Positions 1 to 13,100 are shown, numbered from the stretch's first letter. The stretch: 64,000 bases of DNA from Taenia hydatigena (GCA_036345935.2 JADWOT020000001.1:2407258-2471257); one strand, 5' to 3'. The notes: generated by a model not told the origin, from the letters alone. Numbers and translations: made by a program.

Positions 1-3000
1 CCTGATGGCAAGGTGTGGCTCTCAATTGTTGTGTGAGTCAGTTGCCTTTTTAATTGATGCAGATGCCAGCGGTAGAAGGCTTGTCTCGAACTCGAGGCTG
101 CTGCCCAAATGGCCTTGTTTTAGCTGTAAGTGGATATTTTGCACAGGTACATGTGGCTTTGGTCAGTGTGGGAGAATGGTGCATAGATTAATGCATAAAA
201 CATTTGTCAAGCCAACAAATCCGCCATCAAGATTACACACAGGAGCAGCTGCGATGTGAGAAACGTGGAGCGGATTTTGTGGCCATCAGGTGAGGTGCGT
301 TTGTTGGAGGCTGAGTCGTGTTGGGCGACCGTGCATTACCTTGACATGGGGAGTTGAAGAGGGTGGAGGGTGAGTTGAATACCGGCGGAGAGGTGAAGTT
401 GGCTGACACGTGCACCACTTGAGACTCGGTGGGTGTGAGGTAGAACCAATTTCACAAATGGATGGAGTGTCGGGGGACAAAGGTAGTTGGAGACATCATT
501 TACCAAATCACAAGGTAGCAGTTCATACTCTATATCAGTGGGAGGCGGGTTGCGGGTTCATGTCGTAGTTTCTAGGGTGACCTTTTGGCCGGCGTTAATT
601 TAGCACTTCCACCAGGATAATTAGTGGGGGAGTTGTTGCGAACGTAGTGGAGGAGCTCACCAGCAAGAAAGGCGATTTGTTCCCCATGGGCTCATTAGAG
701 GACTGCAAGAAGGATAGTGGGATGGTTGATTGACGTCGTCTACCCAAGTCGACGGCACTCGATCCGCACCCTTGGGCCTACTTTCTCCTCGCATTCAGTG
801 ATGCCCACCTCCTTCAATCGGATTGCGGAGGTGGGCGTTTCGTGGTGGGAAGAGCAGAGTAGTGTGCGAATGCACGAAAGGCGTCCAATTCACCAAAGAA
901 CATGAGAGAATGGAGAGTCAGAGACTGTACTCCCGTCCACTCGACGTATCCCTACCAAAGTTCTTTGGTATTAGTGAGTTATCCAATTCCCATCCTCCTC
1001 ATCTTCCTCCTCATTCACCTTTGTATGTGATACGATGGAGGACATTGGGCCAAAGTAGAGAAGCACAAGGGAAAGTGTTGCCTGGTGTGGCAAAATCACG
1101 AAGAAGTACGGATGTGCAAGGTTGTTACCAGCAGACGCCACTGTCGAACACGGCACAACACGTGCCACTGATTGACATGAGCACAAACATGTCAAATGGG
1201 AAGAGGTAAGTCACGCATTCGATAATCGGATATGCTTACCTTTGCGTTCGAACGCCTCTTGCCGCACATTTTGCTTCTACGTTGCGTCTTCGTTTCTGTC
1301 ACTCAATTCGTCGTCAGCGTCTCCATCCCGCTTTGTTTCGTCGTCGTCGTCGCCGCCGCCGCCGTCTCACTCTCCTTCTCCTCGTCACACTGAGCCTCCT
1401 ACACTGCCGTCCTAAAAACGTCAAAGTAGCAAAGCAGAAGGGAATCGTAGGAATTAGGAAGTCGCCTTCACCAGATCTGTAGCAATATTCATGGGTGAGT
1501 TGGTCTTGTGTCTCTCCGGCACGCGTTTACAGATCACCAAGTCGGTGGCAGTAGCAGCAGCAGCAGCAGATGTAGTGAAATGGAAGCAGTGTAGCAGGTG
1601 AGGCAAGACTAGGCTTGACTAGACCGTACTGCACTGGACCAGATCAGACCAGACCAGAGCAGAGCAGAACAGAGCAGAGCAGAGCAGTTATCCATGCTAG
1701 ATTATGGCAGCCTTGTGCAGAAGAGGGTAGGATACGATAGGGAAGAGGAGGACAGGTAGTCGTCTCTATGGACAACCATTGAAATTTACCTTACCGTCTC
1801 TATCCGTTGCGTCCTCCTGCACTTACATGCCCCACTCCAACGCATCCTCGGTGAGTCTCTTCTTCATTTCCTTCTTACTTCACCTCACTCCTGCGCTGTT
1901 GGGTGGCGCGTCTTGCATCATGTCTTACCGTTCATGCTTCTTTCATTTAATTCAAGTCAATTGTAGGGGAATAAGTGCTTCCTGCATTGCGGCTCCTGAC
2001 CGTCCTTCTTGTTTCCACTTCGGTGGCGCCAGAACGCGTTGCTCCTCTGGCCGCTCCACGCTTCTCTCACCTTCATATTCTCCGAATCCCCTTCTATTTC
2101 TCCCCCACATCCTCCTCCTCCTCCTCCTCCTCCTCCTCCTCCTCTTTGTACCTCATCCTTTGCCAGTGTCCCTTTAGTAAGTTCCATTCGTCTCTCCACT
2201 TGCCTCCATCTTCATTATACCATGGTAGGAGATAAGGAGATTCATGTCCGAGAATTGATGATTGGACGTAGACTAGACCGGACCAAGGCGAAGTGAAGCT
2301 GAATTAGTCAGTGACCAGATCTCGCTTTACCATAGCTGGGATTGCCTTAACCCTTCATTTGCATCTCTCTTCCTTTCTTTTCTTCTTTCCACCACCTCAC
2401 TTCGTCGCATGCCACTCTGCCTCAGTTCTGCCCCTCCCTCTGTTTCTCCTTCTCCTGCACCATTTATACCTTTGAGAGCGAGGGTGAACGCCTTGCTCCA
2501 ACTTTCCACTTCATATTTCATAGTTCTGTCGACCTACCACCTCCAAATCCCATTGCCAACTTCTACGTTCTCTCCTCTAAGAGAGTCCCTCTACGATGTG
2601 GTCTGCAACAATAGGTAAGAATTTGTCTCATCTTCGTCTGCAGACGTGACACATCCTGGTGGTGGGAGGAGGGAGGTGATGGCCAATCGCCCATTATGCA
2701 TCTCACTGAGATGTGTAATAACATGAACAAAGTGTCCATCGAAGCGGCGGAAGCTGTCACACCAGATGGCGACGAGTTGTCCTCTGTGTGGCCAGGATTC
2801 GGGACTCATCGAACGAAGTGGTGCGGTGAGAGCAGTGCTGGATGGAGTGGTTCTGGAATCCGTCGTTCTGCGTTTGTGGGAGTCAAAACTGGACACTTCC
2901 TGTCATTGGACAGTGAAAATTTGAAGGAATTTCACCCTCACCCACCTTCAATTACTCCACAGACTTGCACTGATACCCTCCCCTCTCCCCTTTTCTCATA

Positions 3001-3048
3001 GAAGCGTTTTTCATTGAACTACGTCTTCTTGGGCACCGTGTTATGCAC
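1..3048. repeat. Inverted duplication arm 1, left copy
   Basis: This segment is repeated in reverse complement at 31307-34317 with only scattered differences. Base 1 pairs with 34317, and homology stops just after the GTGTTATGC near 3045. I recognise no gene family in it. It carries GCA/GCT runs near 1550-1570 and 1655-1690 and a CTC run near 2110-2145 whose length differs between copies. On the + strand there are three good splice-donor contexts: AGAG/GTAAGT near 1206, CTCG/GTGAGT near 1850 and ATAG/GTAAGA near 2614. All three are conserved in the other arm, so an unrecognised intron-containing gene on this strand is possible. Open frames on both strands are preserved simply because the duplication is young. 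Confidence 0.85.
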
Positions 3049-4423
3049 ATTTAATTGGTTAGTGCATCGATTTTCATGGACACGTTGAGTCTCCAATGTC
3101 ACAGTCATTCGCTGCTGCAGTCTGTCACGTCTCTTTGTGAGATCGCATCCAACGCACCTGCCATACAGCTGTGATACTCGGCAGATTCATGGCAGGACAT
3201 TTGAAAGGCATTTCGTTGCCACGAATAGGCAACAAATATTGCTGATGGATCCCTCCACTTGGCACTTATCAGTGCTAGAAATTCAAAGTTGAATATCTGT
3301 TGCAGTGGTGGGTGGTAGGGTGGATAAAGTAATGGATGGGTGAGTGAGTGAGTGAGTGAGTGGGTGAGTGAGTGAGTGAGTGGGTGAGTGAGTGAGTGAG
3401 TGAGTGAGTGGGTGAGTGAGTGAGTGAGTGAGTGAGTGAGTGAGTGAGTGAGTGGGTAAGCAAATAGTTCCAGTCTTATTGACTCAACACGCGAAGGCGT
3501 GGAATCTCACCTAATGGTGCTCTTTCGGCGAAATGGTGTTGGTTTATACTTTAAGCGGTGCAGTAAAATGCAGCGAAAAGAAAACCTGCGCACAAGGTAA
3601 TTGTTGCACGGAAGGATTAGTGATGGAGGACCATTTGAATGGTGGATAGGAGGAATGGATGGATGAATGAATGGTGGGACTGGTAATCGGGTGCATGGAC
3701 GAAGGGATAAATGAATAGTAAGGGGGCAGCAGGGATGGACGGATGAATAAACGGCTAAGGTTTGATAATATAGGCGATCGATGCGTGAACTGTGGGCCGA
3801 GTGTGAATAGGTGGCGCTCAGAAGCGGGATCGCGAATGATAATTCGACGGATGGGTGGGTGATGGCGGGAGAGGGGGGCTGAGTAAGGGACGGAAGGGTA
3901 ATTCCGATTTGTGAAAAATCGCTTATTCTAAGACTACCCTCAACACCCTTCCACTACTAATTTTCCATCGAACCCAATGCGCAGGTCTTTCAGATAAACA
4001 CTCTCTCATTATCTTCACTTTAAAAGGATCCATTCGCCAACCGCCACAGCCAGCATGGCCAGGTGCAGGTGATGCACACACTCTGCCTCCACTTAATCAA
4101 TGGTTGGCAGGCTCCGGCGCTTGCTTGTCCACTTCTGCATCACGTCCACGTCAATCAAGCTCTTCATCTCATCAAGCGCTATTCCCAATCCCTACTTCCG
4201 CAGCCCTTGTGCACGGTCTTACTCTTCTTCCGCGTCGTCGTTTGCTCGTCCCACAGTCCTACCTCATGTTGCAGATTCTTTCCCTTTTGTCTGCTTCATC
4301 CGCTTTATCCTCTCCCTCTCACCCACTTCGCTGTCATCACAACCTGCTATCTTCACCTCTACCACTACTAACGTGGGTAGAATTGAGGAGGACCTTAGAA
4401 GCACTCGTACCACATTTTACAAG
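3049..4423. other. Gene-poor spacer
   Basis: Unique sequence between arm 1 and the next repeat. It holds a TGAG-type tetranucleotide array (3337-3456), TGGA/TGAA-rich stretches near 3640-3740, and short open frames at 4063-4528. Those frames overlap on several phases and show no recognisable domain. I see no gene I can support here. Confidence 0.5.
3337..3456. repeat. TGAG/GTGA tetranucleotide microsatellite
   Basis: About 120 bp of near-perfect GTGA repeats, interrupted periodically by GGTGA variants. Its translation on either strand gives only a Leu-Thr-His-Ser ladder, so it is not coding. Confidence 0.95.
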
Positions 4424-4733
4424 GCAGACGACTCCGGCAACGATGGGTGGAGGGTCATGCGCCTCTGCGCATCGTCTAACAGCTCCACTTCTAACACACT
4501 CACCAATTGCGACAGCATGAGGACATAAGATGCTCACATTGTGCCAACAATTACATAAGCAAAAGGACCGTGACCGATGATTAAGATTGCTGTGGGTGAT
4601 AGTTAATCTGAGGATAATTACTGTGAAATGAAATGGATGTAGTGTAAACTGGGGCGTAAAAGAAAGGGAAATAGTGCACAAAAATGGTGTCAAGATGAGA
4701 GGTGTGAATGGAAGGCACATAGAAGGAGGAAGA
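4424..4733. repeat. Direct repeat of 43827-44136
   Basis: Near-identical, same orientation, to 43827-44136. The copy at 44 kb continues into unique sequence, whereas this one stops at the N of 4734, where a segment resembling arm 1 begins. No gene recognised. Confidence 0.8.
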
Positions 4734-4734
4734 N
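4734..4734. other. Single N at a repeat junction (assembly join)
   Basis: One N separates sequence that matches 43827-44136 (left side) from sequence that matches about 2737-2870 of arm 1 (right side). A lone N at the exact change of homology suggests a scaffold or consensus join rather than a polymorphic base. Confidence 0.7.
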
Positions 4735-4880
4735 GAAGCGGCGGAAGCTGCCACACCAGATGGCGACGAGTTGTCCTCTGTGTGGCCAGGATTCGGAGTT
4801 GCCTGTGCAGACGCAAAGGAAGGGGACTCATCGAACGAAGTGGTACGGTGAGAGCGGTGCTGGATGAAGTGCCTACCCAG

Positions 4881-5100
4881 GCTTCTACAATCACCACGAC
4901 TCCCGAGATCACAACAATTGGCAGGTTTACGCGGACCTCTGCGATCCGCACGATGAAGTGATCTTCGTCGGACCCTGCAATGACCACTTCAACGGGTTTC
5001 CCCCCCCACGTCCACAACCACCACCCCCACTGGTAGATCTGCCTCCTCTGCTTTAGCCACTGCAGCCCTTCTAGCTTTCATGATCCTAGTGCTCGCATAA
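4881..5100 (+). pseudogene. Possible terminal exon of a Thr-rich, C-terminally anchored protein
   Basis: Following a CCTACCCAG acceptor-like site, one frame reads a polar segment with a CDPHDEVIFVGPC motif. It runs into an eight-base C homopolymer (5000-5007), after which the frame changes. In the shifted frame the sequence gives a Thr/Pro-rich stretch, then a hydrophobic tail (ALATAALLAFMILVLA) and a TAA at 5098-5100. That tail resembles a GPI-attachment or membrane-anchor signal. An AATAAA lies at 5219-5224. The frame change at the homopolymer may be a sequencing error or a true break. The protein family is not recognised, and upstream exons could not be joined in a consistent phase. Confidence 0.3.
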
Positions 5101-5261
5101 ACTTTCTCGTAAGCCTGTGCGACTCACCAAATACAGGCTTCATTACTCCGGAGAATAGTCAATTCGACAAACAGCCGTCAGGTGTAGAGCAACTGTAGTA
5201 AGGATTTGTGGAATGTTAAATAAAATTCTTTACAGCCCACTCCATTGCCATCGGTGCTGGA

Positions 5262-5865
<604 letters not shown>

Positions 5866-8496
5866 CCATTCCTTTGCCTTTTCTCGAAAACTCTACTTTG
5901 ATTTGTTTATTTCACTACGGTGTTAGGGCATATCCATGTATCAAGTCCTCAACATTCTCCAACTATTTGGTTTTAATCGGCTGACAAACTAAGAAGCGAT
6001 GGGATTGGTGTGGATGGGTATAAGACCATGGTTAAGAGGTAATCAACATTGAGTGTAGTCATACAGCCACTAAGCCAGGAAATGCCATCTTTCCGTTACT
6101 AATCTACAAGTCGCCATAGTCTCTACTGAGTGCAATGTCACATCTACACAATCACTTTGATCACCTGAAGGCCTCATGATGTGATATTTTATTCGAAATG
6201 ACTACGTCTTGATAGAACAATAACTGATAGTGCCTAGTAATCTGGCTACCATTTTGACTGTGTGTTCAACCTCTGGAGGCTGAACTTTCGTTTCGCCGCA
6301 TGGCCTTTGTACCACGGTCATTGTGTCATAGTCCTTCTGTACAGCAATAAGCAGCATGTTCGTCCACACCTCTTCAGACCATGACGACATCAATGAGAAC
6401 TCAGTGCACTTCGATTGTGAGCCGCTATTGGAAACGAGTTAAAATTTGCCTGTTTGGGTTTTCGTATGCTCTGATAGCCAACCTCAAATCAATCAGTGGT
6501 GAATGCGGAGCTCAAGACACCAGCTACGTTAAATTGGAAGAGAAATAAAGAAGTGGGATGGAGTAGTTGCAAAATAATGGAGACTGTTTTGAGAGCATAG
6601 AGAGATCAGTAGGTGAACGTGGGAGGAGCCAACGTGGACTCGTGAGTGTAGGTGTGCTTGGTGAAGACAACGTGATCTACGCACGCGCCGTAGTGCAGTG
6701 TTGGGCGTGCTTTACTGCCTCTCTCCGCGATGCTCAGTAAGCATTAAATTGGCACCCATTCACTCCTCAACCTGTCTTTTCATTCCTTATTGCGTCCATT
6801 TATCCATTCATTCCAACTTCAATCCAAATATATTTCAGCACACATTTGCACTCACTCCTCATCTGCAGCATGTCTTTTGTGGACCATTTCGTCGCCTCCT
6901 TGCGAGGATTTGTGTCTTCCCTTCTCCAAATAGCGCCATTGCTGGCTCTCCTTGATTGCGCTACTTTTGTCAGGATGACCCCGTGTCTACTTTACTTCAA
7001 TTAAAGCGTGTGGTTCCTGTTCACTAAGACAAAATTCGTTAACCAGGTTTATTTTATTTTACCCATTTTCTTGTAGAGACAATGGGTGTGGCGCTATAGA
7101 GAGCAGAGAACACGTGGAAACTTAATGCATTGGCAAATTTGGCAAGAGCCTCCCAGAAGTGCCTAGAGAAGCAACATTTCCCCTTTTAGTAATCCAGCCA
7201 GAGGTGTGAGGTCCTACCTGAAGAACGGCTGCCTAAATTTACGGTCGTATTCATCCCCATATTATTGTCATTCGATCCACAATTCACCCATTAACAAGGA
7301 ATGCCTCTGAAATCGTTGCATTTTGACACAACACTGAAGGCTCCTTCTATGGTAACTTATACAGATACGTTGAGTGGCTTCTTGGGAAGTTGGTTATCTA
7401 ACTTTTGAATGGCGAGCCCTTCCATCTTAAAAGGGGACAGCTAAGGGTTCGTTCACCCATCTAAGGCGCCTGAGAGGCAGGAGGACTTAACAGGTTGACA
7501 TTGGGCAGTGAGAATGATAAAAAGTAGATATGGCAACACCTAGCGACGCATTGATACCATGCCGCCATCCACGACAGTCCGAGTGTTCAAATAAGTCTGA
7601 ATTCTTCCACAGTGCATCATGCTTGGCTGCTTCAAGTATAGTGGCTCAAATGATTTAAAATAGTTGAATGATTGTTTCCTTGTCACACATATGTGCCAAT
7701 ACTAGTTTCTCGGTTGATCTCAGTGTCACCTATATGCGACCCAATTTATTAAAGTCGGAGGCTTCGGCACGTGCGGTGCGTGTAAAGCGATTGAAGGCTT
7801 AGTCTGTAGGTGATTTAACGGTGACCAGGATAAAAAGACATACTATTTCCTTTATTAACAATTCCTTTGTTCAGCAATTAAATTATTTATGACAAGAGAT
7901 TACGGTTCTTGCTACACTTGCAAACCTAAACCTTCAGACCGCACTAAGTATGCCTTTCCAGTAGAAAATCTACAGCCGCGCAACGGGCCACAGCCCACGG
8001 TTATGCTTTTTGTGTTGGGAAGCCTGTCGTGAACTTGTGTCTCCCAAATGCCAAACTTTACCGTCCTCTTCTTCACTACATTCAACACAAGTCCATCGAG
8101 AATTCGCGTTGATTGACTCTCGATTCTATGTTTGGTAAGTGAAGGCAAGACTGCATTTCCGAACCAAAAAAGTCTCGCAAAATTTTTTGCCTACTTCCCA
8201 CAAGGAAGAGGAGGCAGCAGTGAGCTAATTATTTTAATCCTTGGCAAATGATGACCTAACAGGAAATGGGAAATGTTTTTCTTTGATTTTGTGTTGATAT
8301 TTGAAAAAAAAGTGTTCCACGCGTGAACATCTTCAATGCATTCTCCCTTTTCTCTCGCCACTTTCGCGCTCCGAAAAGTGCTACTGAATTGGTCAAGTAG
8401 ACACAGCGTTGTGAGTTGCGATTTCTTGTGTAATTTGTTAAAGCGCAGTCCCCCTTACAGATTCATAAAGGGGACTCCTCTGCCTGTGCTATTAGC
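5866..8496. other. Gene-poor region
   Basis: Stops are frequent in all six frames. The few open frames of 60-85 codons (for example 6202-6393, 6698-6955 and 7912-8148) have no recognisable domain, splice context or homologue elsewhere in the window. I see nothing here I can support as a gene or repeat. Confidence 0.5.
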
Positions 8497-8596
8497 TGAC
8501 ATGGCCTGAAGGTCAGCCCAACCGGCTGAAGCAGTGTAGCCACCTAAGTGACCGTAGCCGAAACCAAAAGTCAGAACAAACAAAGTGTTACACTGA
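8497..8596. mobile_element. Fragment of an LTR related to 9657-9841
   Basis: About 100 bp resembling the second half of the LTRs at 8967 and 9657: a TGGCC..CAGCCCAACC block, a GACCGTAGCCGAAACC block and a terminal AACAAACAAAGTGTTACA. No partner LTR or internal sequence was found beside it. Confidence 0.55.
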
Positions 8597-8966
8597 CACC
8601 AATTAAATGGCATTATTTTGGATGAGATAATGCGTTCACATCTAAAGCAACCAAAACAAACTTCACAAAGCGGTGTTTGTGAGAGTGAACGTGCATCCAG
8701 TCTGGTTTCGAGTGCCGGTGATCAAGGAAGTAAAGGATGCAGTGCTATCTCAAAATTAGTTAGTTGCAAAATAAATAAACAAGCAAATTTTCCTTGTTTT
8801 AGTTCTATCCTAATCGTTAGGGATATAATTCACATTGGATATTTACCTGACCAGGCTCAAGATGCCTGACTTCGCCAAAATTGAGAAAGAAATCACATTT
8901 CAAATTACACAAATCGAGCCATTAAACTATTTAGGACATTCGGTTTCGAATCATCACTAATATGTT

Positions 8967-9131
8967 TGTAGCGTCCCGAGGCTCTCTCGAAGGCAAAAGA
9001 AGGCAGAATGCTAGATCAGAATGTATATGTTCAAAGGACATGGCCCGGAGGCCAGCTTACCCAGCTAGGGCAATACGGCCACCTCTGTGACCTTCACCAT
9101 AACCGGTAGTTCCAACAAACAAAGTACTGCA
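8967..9131 (-). repeat. LTR of the 875-bp element (3' LTR if transcribed leftward)
   Basis: About 165 bp beginning TGTAGCGTC and ending GTACTGCA. It is shorter than its partner because of small internal deletions. The sequence just outside its right end resembles the polypurine-tract flank of the gypsy element at 10110-10140, which supports common descent of the two elements. Confidence 0.6.
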
Positions 9132-9656
9132 TTGCCCCTCTCCTCTTTCGAGCGTCGTCCTCGACGCGCCCCTCGGTACATCTCCCGCGTCAGCCATCAC
9201 AGCATACTCAGTGCTGCAAAAAGCACCTGCGAGCTAACCATGCCAGTCGCCGACATTCCACGCGATTGAGGCGATGCTTGACACCAACGTCAGTAATCCC
9301 TCTTGGCAGTGCATTGCACTTCGAGTTCCGCTTGGCTTGGGAACAAAATTCAGAATAAGTGGTTCCACCGACCGTCAGTATGTCCGTAGGGAGGCGTCAG
9401 CACGCCTATCTCCTTAAGCAGGTTTACAAGGGGTAATCTTTGGAACGAAACTTTCCAGGTGGTCAATGGCTAGTGTCGCTTCAGTTATCAATAGCTTTCT
9501 TGTAGAACACGGAGATGGGGTAGATGCCGGAGGCGGACGTCATTAGTGGCCCATCCGTAGCACACGCACTTCTTTCACACCGCTGCAACATGCCGCAGGC
9601 GGTAGAGACCGGGATGAAAACCCTGCCGAGTCGGGTTTGCTTTCCGCTGCCACCGA

Positions 9657-9841
9657 TGTAGCGTCCCAAGGCTCCCTTGAAGGCAAAAGAAGGCAGAATG
9701 CTAGGTTAGAATGTATACTTTCGACGGACAGAGGGAAATGAGCTGTTGGCATGGCCCGAGGCCAACCCACGCAGCTGGGGCAACACGGCCACCTCTGTGA
9801 CCCTGACCGAAACCGGTAGTTTGAACAAACAAAGTACTACA
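9657..9841 (-). repeat. LTR of the 875-bp element (5' LTR if transcribed leftward)
   Basis: 185 bp, TGTAGCGTC to GTACTACA, similar to 8967-9131 and to the solo copy at 35921-36103. A TGGCAGCGG-type stretch lies just inside its left border, a possible primer-binding site. The tRNA was not identified. Confidence 0.6.
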
Positions 9842-9882
9842 CTGTTGGCATGTCACAGAAATTGCAACTTGTGAGTTGTCAC

Positions 9883-10109
9883 TGTGGAGGGTTCCTCCTC
9901 TCCCTCCTGGTTACCCTTGACAGTAGAAGCCTGCGTACGTTTAGACATCTTTAATGTATATGGGGTGATAAATGCAGCTAGGCGAGATATGGGGTTCAGG
10001 CCGAGGAAGTGTCGCGCCTCAGCGAGTCTCCACGCTGCTCCGTCACGTGGTTCACATTGTTTTCCCGCCCCTGGCCTACAAAGCACATTTGAAGAATACA
10101 AGTACTACA
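9883..10109 (-). repeat. Gypsy 3' LTR
   Basis: 227 bp, starting TGTGGAGG and ending AGTACTACA on the + strand. It is clearly similar to 13874-14100 but with many substitutions, so the insertion is not recent. The adjoining minus-strand sequence at 10110-10130 is purine-rich (polypurine tract). Confidence 0.85.
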
Positions 10110-10149
10110 TAGCCCCCTTGTCTTTTGAGCGCCGTCCCCGGCGCCACCC

Positions 10150-13100
10150 TCATTGATTCGCTTCGGCTAAACCGTCGGGTGTTTTGCCTTCTTCAACGAT
10201 TAAATAGGCTTCGTCCTCGTAGCCGACCGGGGGACCACCTCTGTAAGGGCGGATCTTATTGTGGTGGGCGGTTATGGGATGGGTACAGAGTTCCGCATTC
10301 CCAACGAGGAATTTCGTAGGAAACAGGACTTTTACTACACGGAAGGGATCTTCACTCCAAGAGTGGTAAAATTTGCGGTGCGTCCCAGGTGGAGGAATCG
10401 GCCGATATATCTGGACGAGATCTCCTTCGTGGTAGGCAGTGAGTCGACTGTGCTTGTCGTAATATTTCTTTTGTCGGGTATGAGACATTTGAAGGTGTCG
10501 GCGGGCGAGATTAAACGTCTTTCTTATCCCTTCTTTGAGACGTAGTACGTACTCCAAGGCGTTGTCGGTAGCTACTTCTTTACGCGGGAGGAAGACGTCG
10601 GAGGAGACTCGCATTTCGCGGCCTGTGAGCATCTTGAACGGAGAGACACCGGTTGATGTATGGACTGTAGCCATATAGGCAAGAAGAGCGCGTCCAAGGT
10701 TTAAATCCCAATCTTCCGGTCGCGCCTCCTTCGTAAAAGCCTTTAGTAGTGCTATCAGGGTTCGGTTAGTTCTTTCCACTTGTCCATTGCCCTAAGGGTG
10801 ACCAGGTGTCGTGCGCGTCCTTGCGATTCCGAGGGACTTGCATAGTTCAGCAAAGAGTCGGCCTTCAAAATTAGGGCCTTGGTCGCTATGGACGGATTCA
10901 GACACTCCGCTTCGGCCACTTTCGTGAAGTAGTCAACCATTACTAAGTTATATCGGTTTCCCCTCTTGGTAAGGGGTAGGAGCCCCATGATGTCGATACC
11001 CACTCGTTCCCCCGGAAACCCCGTAAGCATAGGCTGCAGAGGTGCCACTGCTGTGGAATGAGGGTTCTTGAATTTGCTGCAAGTAATGCAGGTGCGGCAG
11101 AAGTCGTGCACGTCTGGGGAGAGGGAGGGCCACCAGTATCATTTCATCCAGGCCTCCACCATCTTTTTCTCACCGACGTGGCCCAATTGTTCGTGCAGCT
11201 CTTGGAGGGCTGTTTGTATCAGGGAACCTGGGACAACCAGGCGCTTGGGAGACGTGGCATCTTCTTGGTACCACAAGACTTCGTCTTCCAGGGAGAGTTT
11301 GGACCATTGCTGCCATATCTGCCTGGCCGCCTTGCTGGACGATTTCATCTCTTCCGCAGTGGGCTTGGACGAGGATGCCAGAAACCTGTCGTATACCAAG
11401 GACGTGTCGGGGTCTGTACTCTGTGTGTTACTCCACTGATGTTTAGTCGGCTCGCTTAAAAATAGGGTTCCCACTACACCGCTATGCCTATCGACTGAGA
11501 GGGGCCTGCGGGATAAGGCATCTGCGTTGCTATGCTAGTTTCCTTTTCTGTACTGCACAGTGAAGTCATATTGTTGCAGTTCCTCGTACCAGCGTGCAAC
11601 CGAGCGATCGATCTCCTTCATTGTTTTCAACCAGGTCAGCGTCTGATGGTCTGTTCTCACTATGAACTGTTTGAAGTGGCGTACCATTGTATAAATGGCG
11701 AAAAGTTCGCGTTCTGTTGCACTCTTCTGTTGCATTTTTTTGTTCAATCTGGCACTAGCGTAGGCAATGACGTGCTCCCTACCTTCTTTGCCTCTTTGCG
11801 AAAGTACACCGCCCACGGCCACGTCGCTGGCGTCCGTGTCTAGTACGAAGGGAGGTGCGGCGATCTCGAAATTTGGTAAAGCCAAAATCGGAGCGGAGCA
11901 GAGCATTCACTTTAGTTCTTTAAAGGCTTCATCATGTTCATTCTCCCACTTGAAATTTCTTTTTGCCTGCTTCTCGGTTAGCTTGTGTAGGGGAATAGCA
12001 ATCTTGGCAAAGCCTTTAACGAAGCGCCTATAGTAGTTTGCCAAACCGAGGAAACTGCGAAGTTCCGTCTGATTAGCTGGTGTCGGCAAGGTTCTCACTT
12101 GTTTTGTGCGGTCTTCAGTGACTGCCATCCCGTCTGACGAGACTGTGTGCCCCAGAAAGTTGACTGAACGGCAGAGAAAATGACACTTCTTTGGATTCAA
12201 GGTCAAACCTGCATCTTGCAGACGGTCCAGGACTAGTTTGAGATTGGCGTTATGCTCGCGAATGTCTCTACCAAAAGCGAGGACGTCATCAAGGTAGATT
12301 GTGCAATGTTTCTGAAAGAGCCCAATCAGTGCTGTCTGCATCAGGTGCCGGAAAGTGGCTGCGGCGTTGCAGAGTCCAAACGGCATGGGCTGGAATTCAT
12401 AAAAGTCCGTTGGGTACTATAAAAGTCGTCTTCTCTCTATCCTTTTCTGCCACTTCTACTTGCCAGTATCCAGATTTTAAGTATAGTGTAGAGAACCACT
12501 TTGATCCATGTAGAGCATCCAAGGAGTCATTGATATGAGGTAAGGGAAAGGCGTCCTTCTTAGTTACGGCGTTTAACAGCCGTAGACTACCGTCACTCTT
12601 CTTCACTAGTGCGATTGGAGAAGCCCATGGTGACTTGGATGGTTTGATCACTTCGTCCTTGATCATCTCTTCCACCAGACGGTTCACTTCGTCCTGGAGG
12701 GGCGGAGGTATACGTCCGGGTGGTTGCCAAATGGGCCTGGCCTCGCCAGTGTCAATCGTGTGTTTGACCATCCTTGTTCGGCCGAGTTTTGTTCCTTGCC
12801 ATGAGAACATGCTTGGATACTTGCTAAGCAAGGAGCGTAGCTCCTTTCTCTCGCCATCGGTGATGTGCGTTAGCTGGGAGCAAAGCTCATCCAAGTTGTT
12901 GATCAGAATGGCCGCAGCTTCGAGGAGGGCGCTACAGATTGCGTCTGCGTCCTTTTTGGGCAGAGATCTGACTGGGGTTGTTTTCTTATGCCGCGTGGTC
13001 ACGAATGTTCCTTCTGCAAAATTCAGGACCGCCTTGGTGTTACAAAGGAAGTCCACACCGAGTATAGCGTCCCAAATCAACTCGGAGCACATAATAAATG

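Larger units (their letters stand above)
8967..9841 (-). mobile_element. Internally deleted LTR element (875 bp)
   Basis: Two related direct LTRs (8967-9131 and 9657-9841) start with TGTAGCGTC and end with GTACTRCA. They enclose only about 525 bp. The sequence beside the left LTR, read on the minus strand, is a purine-rich tract (near 9132-9155) as expected for a polypurine tract, so the element points leftward like the gypsy copy next door. The flanks ATGTT (8962-8966) and CTGTT (9842-9846) match at four of five bases, as an aged 5-bp target duplication would. No pol domain remains inside. It is either a deletion derivative or a TRIM-like non-autonomous element. Confidence 0.6.

Noticed and set aside
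823..1209. 128-codon frame in arm 1, conserved in both copies
   Set aside because: The opposite strand is also open and conserved. The arms are too young for conservation to prove coding, and no domain is recognised.
1779..2177. 132-codon hydrophobic frame in arm 1
   Set aside because: It starts at TTG, runs through a CTC repeat whose length changes between copies, and has no family match.
3337..3456. CRISPR-like regularity
   Set aside because: The period is 4 bp with no spacers. It is a simple microsatellite in a eukaryotic genome.
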